Translations under genes and position numbers: made by a program
Shown here: piece by piece, positions 25,298 to 32,625 of the stretch
How the letters are laid out: each line of letters begins with the position of its first letter
Numbering within the stretch: the first letter of the stretch is position 1
Assembly (NCBI RefSeq): GCF_002009175.1
Contig: NZ_CP018047.1
Coordinates: 1,798,001-1,862,000, forward strand
DNA: 64,000 nt
Source of the DNA: Streptomyces niveus
GTDB taxonomy: Bacteria; Actinomycetota; Actinomycetes; Streptomycetales; Streptomycetaceae
Direction: 5' to 3'
The notes under the pieces: generated by a model
What the model was told of the DNA's origin: nothing
What the model saw: only the letters and a program-made list of their open reading frames with translations
The model's database searches: none

Positions 25298-25948
25298 TCA
25301 GTCGGAGGCCACCGGCAGGACGTCCGGTGAGAGCGCGCCGGCGCGGACGGAGGCGCTCGTCATCCGGCGCCGGTGGTGGCGTCGGCAGAGGACCTCGTAG
25401 CCGACCTCGTCCTGGGACTGGTGCACGTCGCCGACCACCACCTGCGCGCCCTCGACCACCATCCGTCCGCCGACCGTGCGGGCGTTGTGCGTGGCACGCG
25501 CCCCGCACCAGCACAGTGCCTCGACCTGAAGGACCTCGACCCGGTCGGCGAGCTCCACCAGGCGCCGGGAGCCGGGGAAGAGCTCGGTGCGGAAGTCGGT
25601 GGTGATGCCGAACGCGAAGACGTCGAGATCGAGGTCGTCCACGATCCGGGCGAGCTGGTCGATCTGACCGGGCGCGAGGAACTGTGCCTCGTCGGCGATC
25701 ACGTAGTCGCAACGGCCGCCCTGCGAGAGGCGGTCGACTATGTACGCGTAGAAGTCGAAGCCGTCCGCCGCCTCGACCGCGTCGGTGACCAGACCGAGCC
25801 GGGAGGACAGCTTGCCCTCGCCCGCGCGGTCGTCACGCGTGAAGATCATGCCCAGCAGACCGCGGGCGGAGCGGTTGTGCTCGATCTGAAGAGCCAGGGT
25901 GCTCTTTCCGCAGTCCATCGTTCCGGAGAAGAACACCAGCTCGGGCAT
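25298..25948 (-). CDS. tdk: Thymidine kinase, type II (TK1-like)
   Basis: 216 residues. Phosphorylates thymidine with ATP in nucleotide salvage. P-loop FFSGTMDCGKST at the N-terminus, Walker-B DYVIADEAQFL with the catalytic Glu, FGITTDFRTELFPGS, and a zinc-binding lasso (CWCGARATHNARTV ... VLCRRHH) with four ligands. The substrate loop GYEVLCRRH is typical. It is separated by 103 bases from the phosphatase-superfamily gene upstream on the same strand. Confidence 0.95.
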   Translation of the reverse strand: MPELVFFSGTMDCGKSTLALQIEHNRSARGLLGMIFTRDDRAGEGKLSSRLGLVTDAVEAADGFDFYAYIVDRLSQGGRCDYVIADEAQFLAPGQIDQLARIVDDLDLDVFAFGITTDFRTELFPGSRRLVELADRVEVLQVEALCWCGARATHNARTVGGRMVVEGAQVVVGDVHQSQDEVGYEVLCRRHHRRRMTSASVRAGALSPDVLPVASD

Positions 25949-26051
25949 GAGGAAGGGACGGCCTTTCAGGTGCGGACGGGGCAGGCGGCGCGCGCCGGTG
26001 CGGGGCGTTGTCCAAGGGACGGATGCGCCGGGGTACGACCGGGGCGGGCGG

Positions 26052-27269
26052 TTACGAGCGTACTTCGAGGAGCGGTACCAACTGCTCGACGGGGGTCATC
26101 GAGCCGTGCATCCCGACCATCTGGGACTCGCGCGGCTCGTTGACGGACGCGGTGATCACCACGTCGTCGTGCGCGGCGGCCACGACGTCGCCGATCCTGC
26201 CGTGGACCCGCTCCTCCACCGTGCCGGGTGGGCCGAACCAGCCCGCCGCGACGGCCTCGTCCCGGCTCGCGACCCAGAACTGTTCGCCGAGCACCTCGCG
26301 CCAGACGGTGAGGACGTCGGCCTCGGCGCCCGGCACGGCGTAGACGTGCCGGGCCCGGCCCTCGCCGCCGAGGAGCGCGACACCGGCACGCAGCTCCCAG
26401 TCCTCGTCGAAGTCGATACGGGACGACTCGTCGAAGGGGATGTCGATCATGCCGTGGTCGGCGGTGATGTACAGGGCGGAGCGGGGCGGCAGTTGCTCGG
26501 CGAGTCGCTGGGCGAGCCGGTCCACGTACATCAGCTGACCGCGCCAGGCGTCGGAGTCCATGCCGAACTTGTGGCCCTTGCCGTCGACCTCGCTGTAGTA
26601 GGTGTAGACCAGCGACCTGTCTCCCGCGGCCAGTTGGGCGGCGGCGAGGTCCATCCGCTCCTCGCCGGAGAGCCGGCCGTGGAAGGTGCCGCCGCTCAGG
26701 GCGATCTCGGTGAGCGGGGTGCGTTCGAAGGTCGGGGACGAGACCTGCGCGGTGTGGATCCCGGCGGCGTCGGCGAGCTGGAAGATCGTGGGGTACGGCT
26801 GCCAGACGTGCGGATCGGTCCACGGGCGCCAGCGGAGCTGGTTCATCAGCGCGCCGGTGGCGGGGTCGCGCACCGTGTAGCCGGGCAGGCCGTGGGCGCC
26901 CGGCGGCAGACCCGTACCGACGGAGGCGAGGGACGTGGCGGTGGTGGCGGGGAAGCCGACGGTGATCGGCCGGCCGGTGCCGCCGCGTGAACTGCCCAGC
27001 AGCGACGTCAGATACGGCGCCTCGTCGGGGTGATCCTTGATCTGCTGCCAGCCGAGGCCGTCGATCAGGAAGACGCAGTTGCGGTCGGGCGGAGTGAGTT
27101 CGGGGATGACGGCGGCGTCGGCGCCGGGGGCGCCCGGGAGGGGTACGCCCTGGCCCGCGACGAGCGTGGGCAGCAGGTCGGCGAGCGAGCCGCCGCCGTA
27201 CTCGGGGACGGGCGCGGTGTCCAGTGCGAGCGGGACCGGGTCCTGCCAGGCGGTGGGTGGGGCGGCCAT
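26052..27269 (-). CDS. Alkaline phosphatase superfamily / nucleotide pyrophosphatase-type protein
   Basis: 405 residues from the ATG at 27269, which overlaps the upstream stop as TGATG, so it is translated with the DUF5998 gene. Metal and nucleophile motifs of the NPP branch are visible: CVFLIDGLGWQQI, GFPATTATSLASVGTG (Thr nucleophile), YYSEVDGKGHKFG, ITADHGMID and MVGMHGSM. No signal peptide is evident, so it is probably cytoplasmic. It hydrolyses a phosphodiester or pyrophosphate; the substrate is unknown. Confidence 0.9.
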   Translation of the reverse strand: MAAPPTAWQDPVPLALDTAPVPEYGGGSLADLLPTLVAGQGVPLPGAPGADAAVIPELTPPDRNCVFLIDGLGWQQIKDHPDEAPYLTSLLGSSRGGTGRPITVGFPATTATSLASVGTGLPPGAHGLPGYTVRDPATGALMNQLRWRPWTDPHVWQPYPTIFQLADAAGIHTAQVSSPTFERTPLTEIALSGGTFHGRLSGEERMDLAAAQLAAGDRSLVYTYYSEVDGKGHKFGMDSDAWRGQLMYVDRLAQRLAEQLPPRSALYITADHGMIDIPFDESSRIDFDEDWELRAGVALLGGEGRARHVYAVPGAEADVLTVWREVLGEQFWVASRDEAVAAGWFGPPGTVEERVHGRIGDVVAAAHDDVVITASVNEPRESQMVGMHGSMTPVEQLVPLLEVRS

Positions 27270-27868
27270 CAACGGCCGGTCGACGACGGGGCGGCCGCGG
27301 TGGCTTCGGAGAGCGACTGGGCGAAGACGAGCGTCTGCCGAACGGTGTCGGGTCCGTCACCGGCCTCGCTGACGCGCAGGCTCAGGTCGTCGGCGGTTGA
27401 GTTGCCCGTGTAGCCGTGGTCCGCCTCGCAGTTGGGGTCGCCGCAGGCGGCGGGCTCCAGATCGATCCGCGCGACGGCGCCCCAGCCGATGGTGAGGACG
27501 ACCTCGCGGGGCAGGGTGCCGGGGGTGTACGACTCGGGGTTCGCGACGACGCGGCTGACCACGACGGACGAGATCCGGTCCAGCTTCACGGACTCGGTCG
27601 ATGTGGTGGCGTACGGGGTCGGCGAACTGGTGTCGGCGGCCTGCTCGTCGGTGTGGCTGACGATGAAGCGGTGGGCCGTGAGGACGAGGACGGTGACATG
27701 CCGGCGGACCTCGTTGGAGTCGAAGGTCGTCTCCTGGTGCACCAGATACGACGCGATCGGCTCGCCGCCGACAGCGGCCTCGACCGCCTCGGCCACGAGA
27801 GCCGGGTAGTAGCCACTGCGCTCGATCGCCGTGCGCAGCCCCTGGGTCGTCGTACCGGTCTTCGCCAT
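27269..27868 (-). CDS. DUF5998 family protein
   Basis: 199 residues, MAKTGTTTQGLRTAIERSGYYP at the start. It carries conserved-looking YLVHQETTFDSNEVRRHVTV, LTAHRFIVSHTDEQ, SSVVVSRVVANPE and CGDPNCEADHGYTG, the last with two Cys that could bind metal. The family is actinobacterial, fixed in position next to the phosphatase-superfamily gene, and has no known function. Translational overlap with that gene suggests the products work together. Confidence 0.88.
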   Translation of the reverse strand: MAKTGTTTQGLRTAIERSGYYPALVAEAVEAAVGGEPIASYLVHQETTFDSNEVRRHVTVLVLTAHRFIVSHTDEQAADTSSPTPYATTSTESVKLDRISSVVVSRVVANPESYTPGTLPREVVLTIGWGAVARIDLEPAACGDPNCEADHGYTGNSTADDLSLRVSEAGDGPDTVRQTLVFAQSLSEATAAAPSSTGR

Positions 27869-27943
27869 GTCCCCATCCTACGGTGACGGGATGTATGGCC
27901 CGCACCGTGAGAAGCGCGACCGGGCCCGGCCGGTGACCGGTTC

Positions 27944-28023
27944 GCCCTCAATCGCCGGGCGGGCTCATGAAGCCGGCCCGGCGATTGAGGGCAGATCGCG
28001 CAGTCCGCCCGGCGATTGAGGGC
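27944..28023. repeat. Three copies of the Streptomyces GCCCTCAATCGCCGG intergenic repeat; two form a hairpin
   Basis: Copy 1 (27944-27965) is forward; copies 2 (27971-27992) and 3 (28002-28023) are inverted. Each is 22 bases ending or starting at a CCCTCAATCGCCGG core. Copies 1 and 2 pair almost perfectly across CATGA and can form a long hairpin just past the acyltransferase stop at 28029. Short elements of this sequence are scattered through many Streptomyces genomes; the tandem third copy is less usual. Confidence 0.85.
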
Positions 28024-28028
28024 ACGAC

Positions 28029-30872
28029 CTAGTAGCTCGGCAGGCGGCGGGGGCCGAGGTCGTCGCGGGACGGGGGTGGGGCGAGGCGGACGCTCGCGCC
28101 CAGCACCGAGAGGCCCCGCGTGGCGACCACCACCGGTTCCAGCGCGACGGACACGATCTCCGGGTGGTCGTCGACGAGCCGGGACACCCGGAGCAGCAAC
28201 TCCTCCAGCGCGGCAGTGTCGACGGGCGCGGAGCCGCGCCAGCCGAAGAGGAGCGGCGCCGTCCGGATGGACCGGAGCAGTTCCGCGGCTTCACGGTCGG
28301 TGACGGGCACGAGCCGGTGCGCCACGTCCCCCAGCAGCTCGGAGGCCACCCCGGCCAGCCCGAACGAGAGCACGGCTCCGGCGGCCGGGTCGATCACGGC
28401 GCGCACGACGGTGTCCACCCCGCGCGGTGCCATCGCCTGGACGACGGGCCGCAGCTCGGCGGGCTCGCCGAGCAGCCCGGTGAGTTCGCGGTACGCGGCC
28501 CGCAGCCGCTCCTCGTCGACGAGATCGAGCCGTACGCCGCCGAGGTCGGCCCGGTGGCGCAGATGCGGTGCGGTGGTCTTGAGCGCGACGGGATATCCGA
28601 GCCGCGCGGCGGCCTCGGCGGCGGCGTCGGGTCCGGACGCGGGGAGGGTGGGGTGTACGGCGATCCCGTACCGCGCGAGCAGTTCGCGGGTGTCGTCGTC
28701 CCCCAGGCTCATCCCGTGCGGGTCCGCGGGCGCTTCGCCGAGGACCCGGTCGATGAGCCCGGCGGCTCCGCTCTCGTCGATGTCGTCATACTCGGGCACC
28801 TTGCCGGGCTCCGCGGCCTGCCTCCGCCACTGCGCGTAGGTGACGGCCTGGCCGAGCGCGCGCACGGCGCGCTCGGCGGCGGGGTAGGCGGGGATGCGCC
28901 GGGGGGCGCGGCCGGGCTCCCCGGGCGGCTCGGGAGCCACGGCCGGCTCGGGCACGGGCGGCGGGGTGTCCGCCGCAGGGCCCGCTCCCGGCGGAGGTCC
29001 CGGGCGGGGCGCCGTCGTCGTGGCCGCCGAGAGGGCCTTCGCGAGGCCGCCGATCTCGACGTGGACCACCGCCACCGGCTTCGCCGGCGCCGTCGCCGCC
29101 GCCTCGCGGAGCGCCGTCGCCAGGACCTCGCCGTCGCCGGACTCCATCGCGCCGTTCTCGCCGACCCAGGGGATCGCCGTGACGACGACCGCGTCGCAGC
29201 CGGGGTCCGCCAGCGCCGCGGCCAGGGCCGTACGGAAGTCCTCGGGGCGGGCCGCTGTCGTGAGGTCGAGCGGTGGGAGCGGGCGCAGCCCCTCGGTCAG
29301 GCAGGCGTCGTACGTAAGGAGGCCAAGCGACTCGGAGTTGCCGAGGATCGCGACATGCGGGCCGGCCGGCAGGGGCTGGTTCGCGAGCAGGAGGCCCGCG
29401 TCGACCAGCTCCGTGACGGTGTCCACGCGGATCACGCCCGCCTGGCTGAGCAGCGCCGAGACGGTCGCGTCCGGGATACCGGTGACCGGCACCGCGTGCC
29501 CGGGCGGCGCGCTGCCGCTGTGCCGTGCGCCCTTGGCGACGACGACCGGTTTCGCGGCCCCGGTACGCCTGGCGAGCCGGGTGAACTTGCGTGGGTTGCC
29601 GATCGATTCGAGGTAGAGCAGCACGACGTCGGTGTCCGGGTCGTCGTGCCAGTACTGGAGGAAGTCGTTGCCGGAGACGTCCGCGCGGTTGCCCGCCGAG
29701 ATGAAGGTGGACACGCCGGCGCCGCGCCGGACCAGCCCGGCGAGGAGCGCGATACCGATCGCGCCCGACTGGGTGAAGAGACCGATCCGCCCCCGGCCGG
29801 GTGTCTCGGGCGCGAGCGAGGCGTTCAGCCGGACGGGCGGTCCGGTGTTGATGACGCCGAACGCGTTGGGTCCGATGACGCGCATTCCGTACGAACGTGC
29901 CTGCCGCACCAGTTCACGCTGCCGCTCCCGCCCGGCCGGCCCGCTCTCCGCGTATCCGGCGGAGAGCACGACCAGGCCCTGGACGCCGTGTTCGCCGCAG
30001 TCGGCGACGACTTCGGGCACCCGCTCGGCGGGGACGGCGACGACCGCGAGGTCGACCGGCTCGTCGATCTCCGCGAGGGAGCGCACGGCCGGGACGCCGT
30101 CGATCTCGGTGAGTTCCGGGGGCAGGGCCACGTTCACCGCGTAGGTACGCCCCGTGAAACCGCTGTCGAGGAGATTGCGCAGTACGGCCCGCCCGACGCC
30201 GCCCGCCGTGCGTCCGGCGCCGACGACGGCCACCGACGACGGTCCGAGCAGCCTCTGTACGGAGCGTGCCTCGGCGCGCTGCTCGCGGCCGCGCTGGACG
30301 GCGAGGGACTCGGCGGTCGGTTCGAGGTCGAGGACCAGGCGGACGGCGCCGTCCTCGAAGTTACGTCGCTGGGTGAACCCGGCGTCCCGGAACACCTTGA
30401 TCATCTTGTTGTTCGCGGGCAGCACCTCCGCCGCGAAGCGCCTGATCCCGCGCTCGCGCGCCACCGCGGCGATGTGTTCGAGGAGCGCGGAGGCGATCCC
30501 GCGCCCCTGGTGCGCGTCCTGGACGAGGAAGGCGACCTCGGCCTCGTCGGCGGGCGCGGACGCGGGCATGCCCCGGGCGTCGATCCGGTCGTAGCGGACG
30601 GTGGCTACGAACTCGCCGCCGACGGTCACGGCGAGTCCCACCCGGTCCACGTAGTCGTGGTGGGTGAAGCGGTACACGTCCTTGTCGGAGAGCCGGGGGT
30701 AGGGCGCGAAGAAGCGGTAGTACTTCGACTCGTCGGAGACCTGCTCGTAGAAGCTGACCAGCCGCTCGGCGTCGTCGGTGGTGATGGGCCTCACGCGCGC
30801 GGTGCCTCCGTCGCGCAGGACCACGTCTGCTTCCCAGTGATCGGGGTAGGCGTGCTGTGACGGCGTCGTCAT
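28029..30872 (-). CDS. Pat-like GNAT acetyltransferase fused to NDP-forming acyl-CoA synthetase domains
   Basis: 947 residues. N-terminal GNAT domain (about 20-185, with VQDAHQGRGIASALLEHI for acetyl-CoA binding), CoA-binding Rossmann domain (about 205-330, VAVVGAGRTAGGVGRAVLRN), succinyl-CoA-ligase-like domain (about 335-470), Pro-rich linker (about 625-660) and ATP-grasp (about 700-930, GYPVALKT and HRADLGGVRLDL). The GNAT-first order matches the S. lividans-type protein acetyltransferase that acetylates acyl-CoA synthetases. In the region that holds the phospho-His motif SHTG of active ADP-forming synthetases the sequence reads PPGHAVPVTG, so the synthetase part may be regulatory only. Confidence 0.9.
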   Translation of the reverse strand: MTTPSQHAYPDHWEADVVLRDGGTARVRPITTDDAERLVSFYEQVSDESKYYRFFAPYPRLSDKDVYRFTHHDYVDRVGLAVTVGGEFVATVRYDRIDARGMPASAPADEAEVAFLVQDAHQGRGIASALLEHIAAVARERGIRRFAAEVLPANNKMIKVFRDAGFTQRRNFEDGAVRLVLDLEPTAESLAVQRGREQRAEARSVQRLLGPSSVAVVGAGRTAGGVGRAVLRNLLDSGFTGRTYAVNVALPPELTEIDGVPAVRSLAEIDEPVDLAVVAVPAERVPEVVADCGEHGVQGLVVLSAGYAESGPAGRERQRELVRQARSYGMRVIGPNAFGVINTGPPVRLNASLAPETPGRGRIGLFTQSGAIGIALLAGLVRRGAGVSTFISAGNRADVSGNDFLQYWHDDPDTDVVLLYLESIGNPRKFTRLARRTGAAKPVVVAKGARHSGSAPPGHAVPVTGIPDATVSALLSQAGVIRVDTVTELVDAGLLLANQPLPAGPHVAILGNSESLGLLTYDACLTEGLRPLPPLDLTTAARPEDFRTALAAALADPGCDAVVVTAIPWVGENGAMESGDGEVLATALREAAATAPAKPVAVVHVEIGGLAKALSAATTTAPRPGPPPGAGPAADTPPPVPEPAVAPEPPGEPGRAPRRIPAYPAAERAVRALGQAVTYAQWRRQAAEPGKVPEYDDIDESGAAGLIDRVLGEAPADPHGMSLGDDDTRELLARYGIAVHPTLPASGPDAAAEAAARLGYPVALKTTAPHLRHRADLGGVRLDLVDEERLRAAYRELTGLLGEPAELRPVVQAMAPRGVDTVVRAVIDPAAGAVLSFGLAGVASELLGDVAHRLVPVTDREAAELLRSIRTAPLLFGWRGSAPVDTAALEELLLRVSRLVDDHPEIVSVALEPVVVATRGLSVLGASVRLAPPPSRDDLGPRRLPSY

Positions 30873-30985
30873 GGGATGAGCCTACGGCGCGCACACGGGT
30901 AGCGGCGGGTCCTCGGCCGGGGCAGGCTGGGGTCTCTCGTGGACCTCAGGGGTGCCTCGCCGGTCCGTCCGGGGCCGCGTGGCAC

Positions 30986-31001
30986 ACTGGTCTAGACAAC
31001 A
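30986..31001 (+). promoter_or_regulatory. DasR-responsive element (dre) upstream of ptsH
   Basis: ACTGGTCTAGACAACA differs from the published dre palindrome (ACTGGTCTAGACCACT type) at two positions on the right side. It ends 23 bases before the ptsH ATG. DasR, the GntR-family sensor of glucosamine-6-phosphate, is known to control pts genes in S. coelicolor. Confidence 0.85.
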
Positions 31002-31024
31002 ACTGTGACTTGAAGGGCAACACC

Positions 31025-31306
31025 ATGGCTGAGCGCCGCGTCAAAGTCGGCTGGGCCGAGGGCCTGCACGCCCGTCCCGCCTCCATCTTCGTCCGTGCCG
31101 CCACGGCCTCCGGCGTGCCGGTGACGATCGCCAAGGCCGACGGCAGCCCGGTCAACGCGGCGTCGATGCTCGCCGTGCTGGGACTGGGCGCGCAGGGCGG
31201 CGACGAGATCGTCCTGACCTCCGACGTGGACGGCGCGGACGTCGCGCTCGACCGGCTGGCGAAGCTGGTCGCCGAGGGCCTGGACGAGCTTCCCGAGACC
31301 GTCTGA
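31025..31306 (+). CDS. ptsH: Phosphocarrier protein HPr
   Basis: 93 residues from ATG 31025 with GAAGGG upstream; the long frame before it is non-coding. His15 in GLHARPAS is the phosphorylation site that receives phosphate from enzyme I and passes it to IIA proteins of the sugar PTS. The segment NAASMLAVLGLGAQGG contains the position of the regulatory serine of Firmicutes HPr. It is a monocistronic gene with its own dre operator and terminator. Confidence 0.97.
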   Translation: MAERRVKVGWAEGLHARPASIFVRAATASGVPVTIAKADGSPVNAASMLAVLGLGAQGGDEIVLTSDVDGADVALDRLAKLVAEGLDELPETV

Positions 31307-31340
31307 CCCGCCGCGCACACCCGCTGCGCACACACGACAC

Positions 31341-31369
31341 GAAGGCCCCGGCAGGACGCCGGGGCCTTC
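31341..31369 (+). terminator. ptsH terminator
   Basis: 12-base perfect arms GAAGGCCCCGGC/GCCGGGGCCTTC around AGGAC, 34 bases past the ptsH stop. Three near-tandem copies of TCGTCGTGT follow (about 31370-31396). Confidence 0.92.
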
Positions 31370-31406
31370 GTCGTGTTCGTCGTGTTCGTCGTGGGTGGGT
31401 ACCGGC

Positions 31407-32210
31407 TCAGACGCCGACGCCGTGCGAGCGCAAGTACGCGACCGGGTCGATATCGGTGCCGTACTCCGCGCTCGTCCGCGCCTCGAAGTGCAGGTGCGGT
31501 CCCGTGGAGTTGCCGGTCGAGCCCGAGAGGCCGATCGACGTGCCCGGGGAGACGCCCTGGCCGACGTTGACGCCGACCGAGGCGAGGTGTCCGTACTGGG
31601 TGTACGTGCCGTCGTTCATACGGATGACGACGTTGTTGCCGTACGCGCCGCCCCACCCGGCCTCGACGACGGTGCCCGCGCCGACGGCCACGACCGAAGT
31701 GCCCGACGTGGCACGGAAGTCGACACCGCTGTGGCTGCCGGAGGACCAGAGCGCCCCTCCGGTCCGGTAGCCGGTGGTGACGGAGGAGCCGGCGACCGGA
31801 AGCCGGTAGGCGTTCAGACGCTTGCGCTCGGCGACGCGTGCCGCGCGCTCCTCGGCCTCGCGGGCCTCCTTGGCGCGGGCCTCGGCCTTGCGCTTCGCCT
31901 CGGCCTTGGCACGGGCGGCGGCCTTCGCCTCCGCCTTCGCTTTCGCGGCCTTCTGGGCGGCCAGGCGCTGTGCGTCGGCCTGGGCGTCGATCTTCGCGGC
32001 GAGCGAGTCGTCGATGACGATGGCGCGGACCGGGGCGGCCGGGGCCGCCTCCTGGGCGAGGGTCGCGCCCGCCTCGGCGGCGAGCGCCGGGGAGGCGAGG
32101 GTGCCGATGACACCGGTCGCGGTGAGGGTGGCGACTGAGGCGATGTTCGCGCTCCGGCGCGTCATTCGGCCCGGGGCACGGTGCTTCCCGGTGGCACGGG
32201 TGAACGCCAT
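31407..32210 (-). CDS. Secreted M23 family metallopeptidase with coiled-coil region
   Basis: 267 residues. Signal peptide about 1-45 (ending LASPALAAEA), then an Ala/Lys/Glu-rich coiled coil (about 80-130) and a C-terminal M23 (LytM) domain. Zinc ligands are visible in SHSGVDF (HxxxD) and GPHLHFE (HxH). These enzymes cut peptide cross-links in peptidoglycan during growth. The gene is preceded by a c-di-AMP riboswitch on the same strand, which ties it to the set of Streptomyces wall hydrolases controlled by that nucleotide. Confidence 0.94.
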   Translation of the reverse strand: MAFTRATGKHRAPGRMTRRSANIASVATLTATGVIGTLASPALAAEAGATLAQEAAPAAPVRAIVIDDSLAAKIDAQADAQRLAAQKAAKAKAEAKAAARAKAEAKRKAEARAKEAREAEERAARVAERKRLNAYRLPVAGSSVTTGYRTGGALWSSGSHSGVDFRATSGTSVVAVGAGTVVEAGWGGAYGNNVVIRMNDGTYTQYGHLASVGVNVGQGVSPGTSIGLSGSTGNSTGPHLHFEARTSAEYGTDIDPVAYLRSHGVGV

Positions 32211-32238
32211 GAAGTTTGCTGGTCCTTTCCTTCCTTCT

Positions 32239-32395
32239 CGCCTACCGGGTTAGCTGACGGGTTCGGAGCAGGAAGGTCTCCTACGGGCTCCTCCGCGGAT
32301 CACGCGAAGGCCCCCGATTCACCCCAGGGACGTGAATGGGTCCCCGGCTCCCCAGGCTCGCGCCTGACGGGGACTCGGCGATGGCTGTCCGGTGC
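32239..32395 (-). ncRNA. ydaO-type c-di-AMP riboswitch
   Basis: Reading the minus strand, the leader contains GAGCCGGGGACCC, then GGGGTGAATC, then CCCGTCAGCTAACCCGGTAG. These are the conserved blocks of the ydaO/yuaA riboswitch in the right order, ending 29 bases before the M23 peptidase start. In Streptomyces this class turns off wall-hydrolase genes when c-di-AMP is high. Outer boundaries are approximate. A further inverted repeat (GGCTGTCCG ... CGGACAGCC, about 32394-32436) lies just 5' of it. Confidence 0.9.
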
Positions 32396-32531
32396 CGCGG
32401 ATGCGGCGGGCTCTGGCGGACAGCCGGACCGACGCTAAAGGGGTCATCTTTCAATCACCAAACAGACAGGCCCTTTTGTAGCGCACGCCACAGGGCATTC
32501 AGGCAACCTCCTTATGAATGCGGACATAGCG

Positions 32532-32567
32532 GGGAACCCCGGCGACTGGTTCGTCACCGGGGTTCCC
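32532..32567. terminator. Hairpin terminator after the M16 operon
   Basis: 11-base perfect arms (32532-32542 and 32557-32567) around a 14-base loop, in the gap past the M16 gene stop at 32626. The plus strand continues with TTT. Confidence 0.75.
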
Positions 32568-32625
32568 TTTGTGCGTATTGAGCCGCTGTACGTACTGAGC
32601 CGCGTGGTCCGCGAGCCGACCGGTC

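Noticed and set aside
31370..31396. TCGTCGTGT tandem repeats as a CRISPR or attachment site
   Set aside because: Only three short copies without spacers; a slippage-type repeat after the ptsH terminator.
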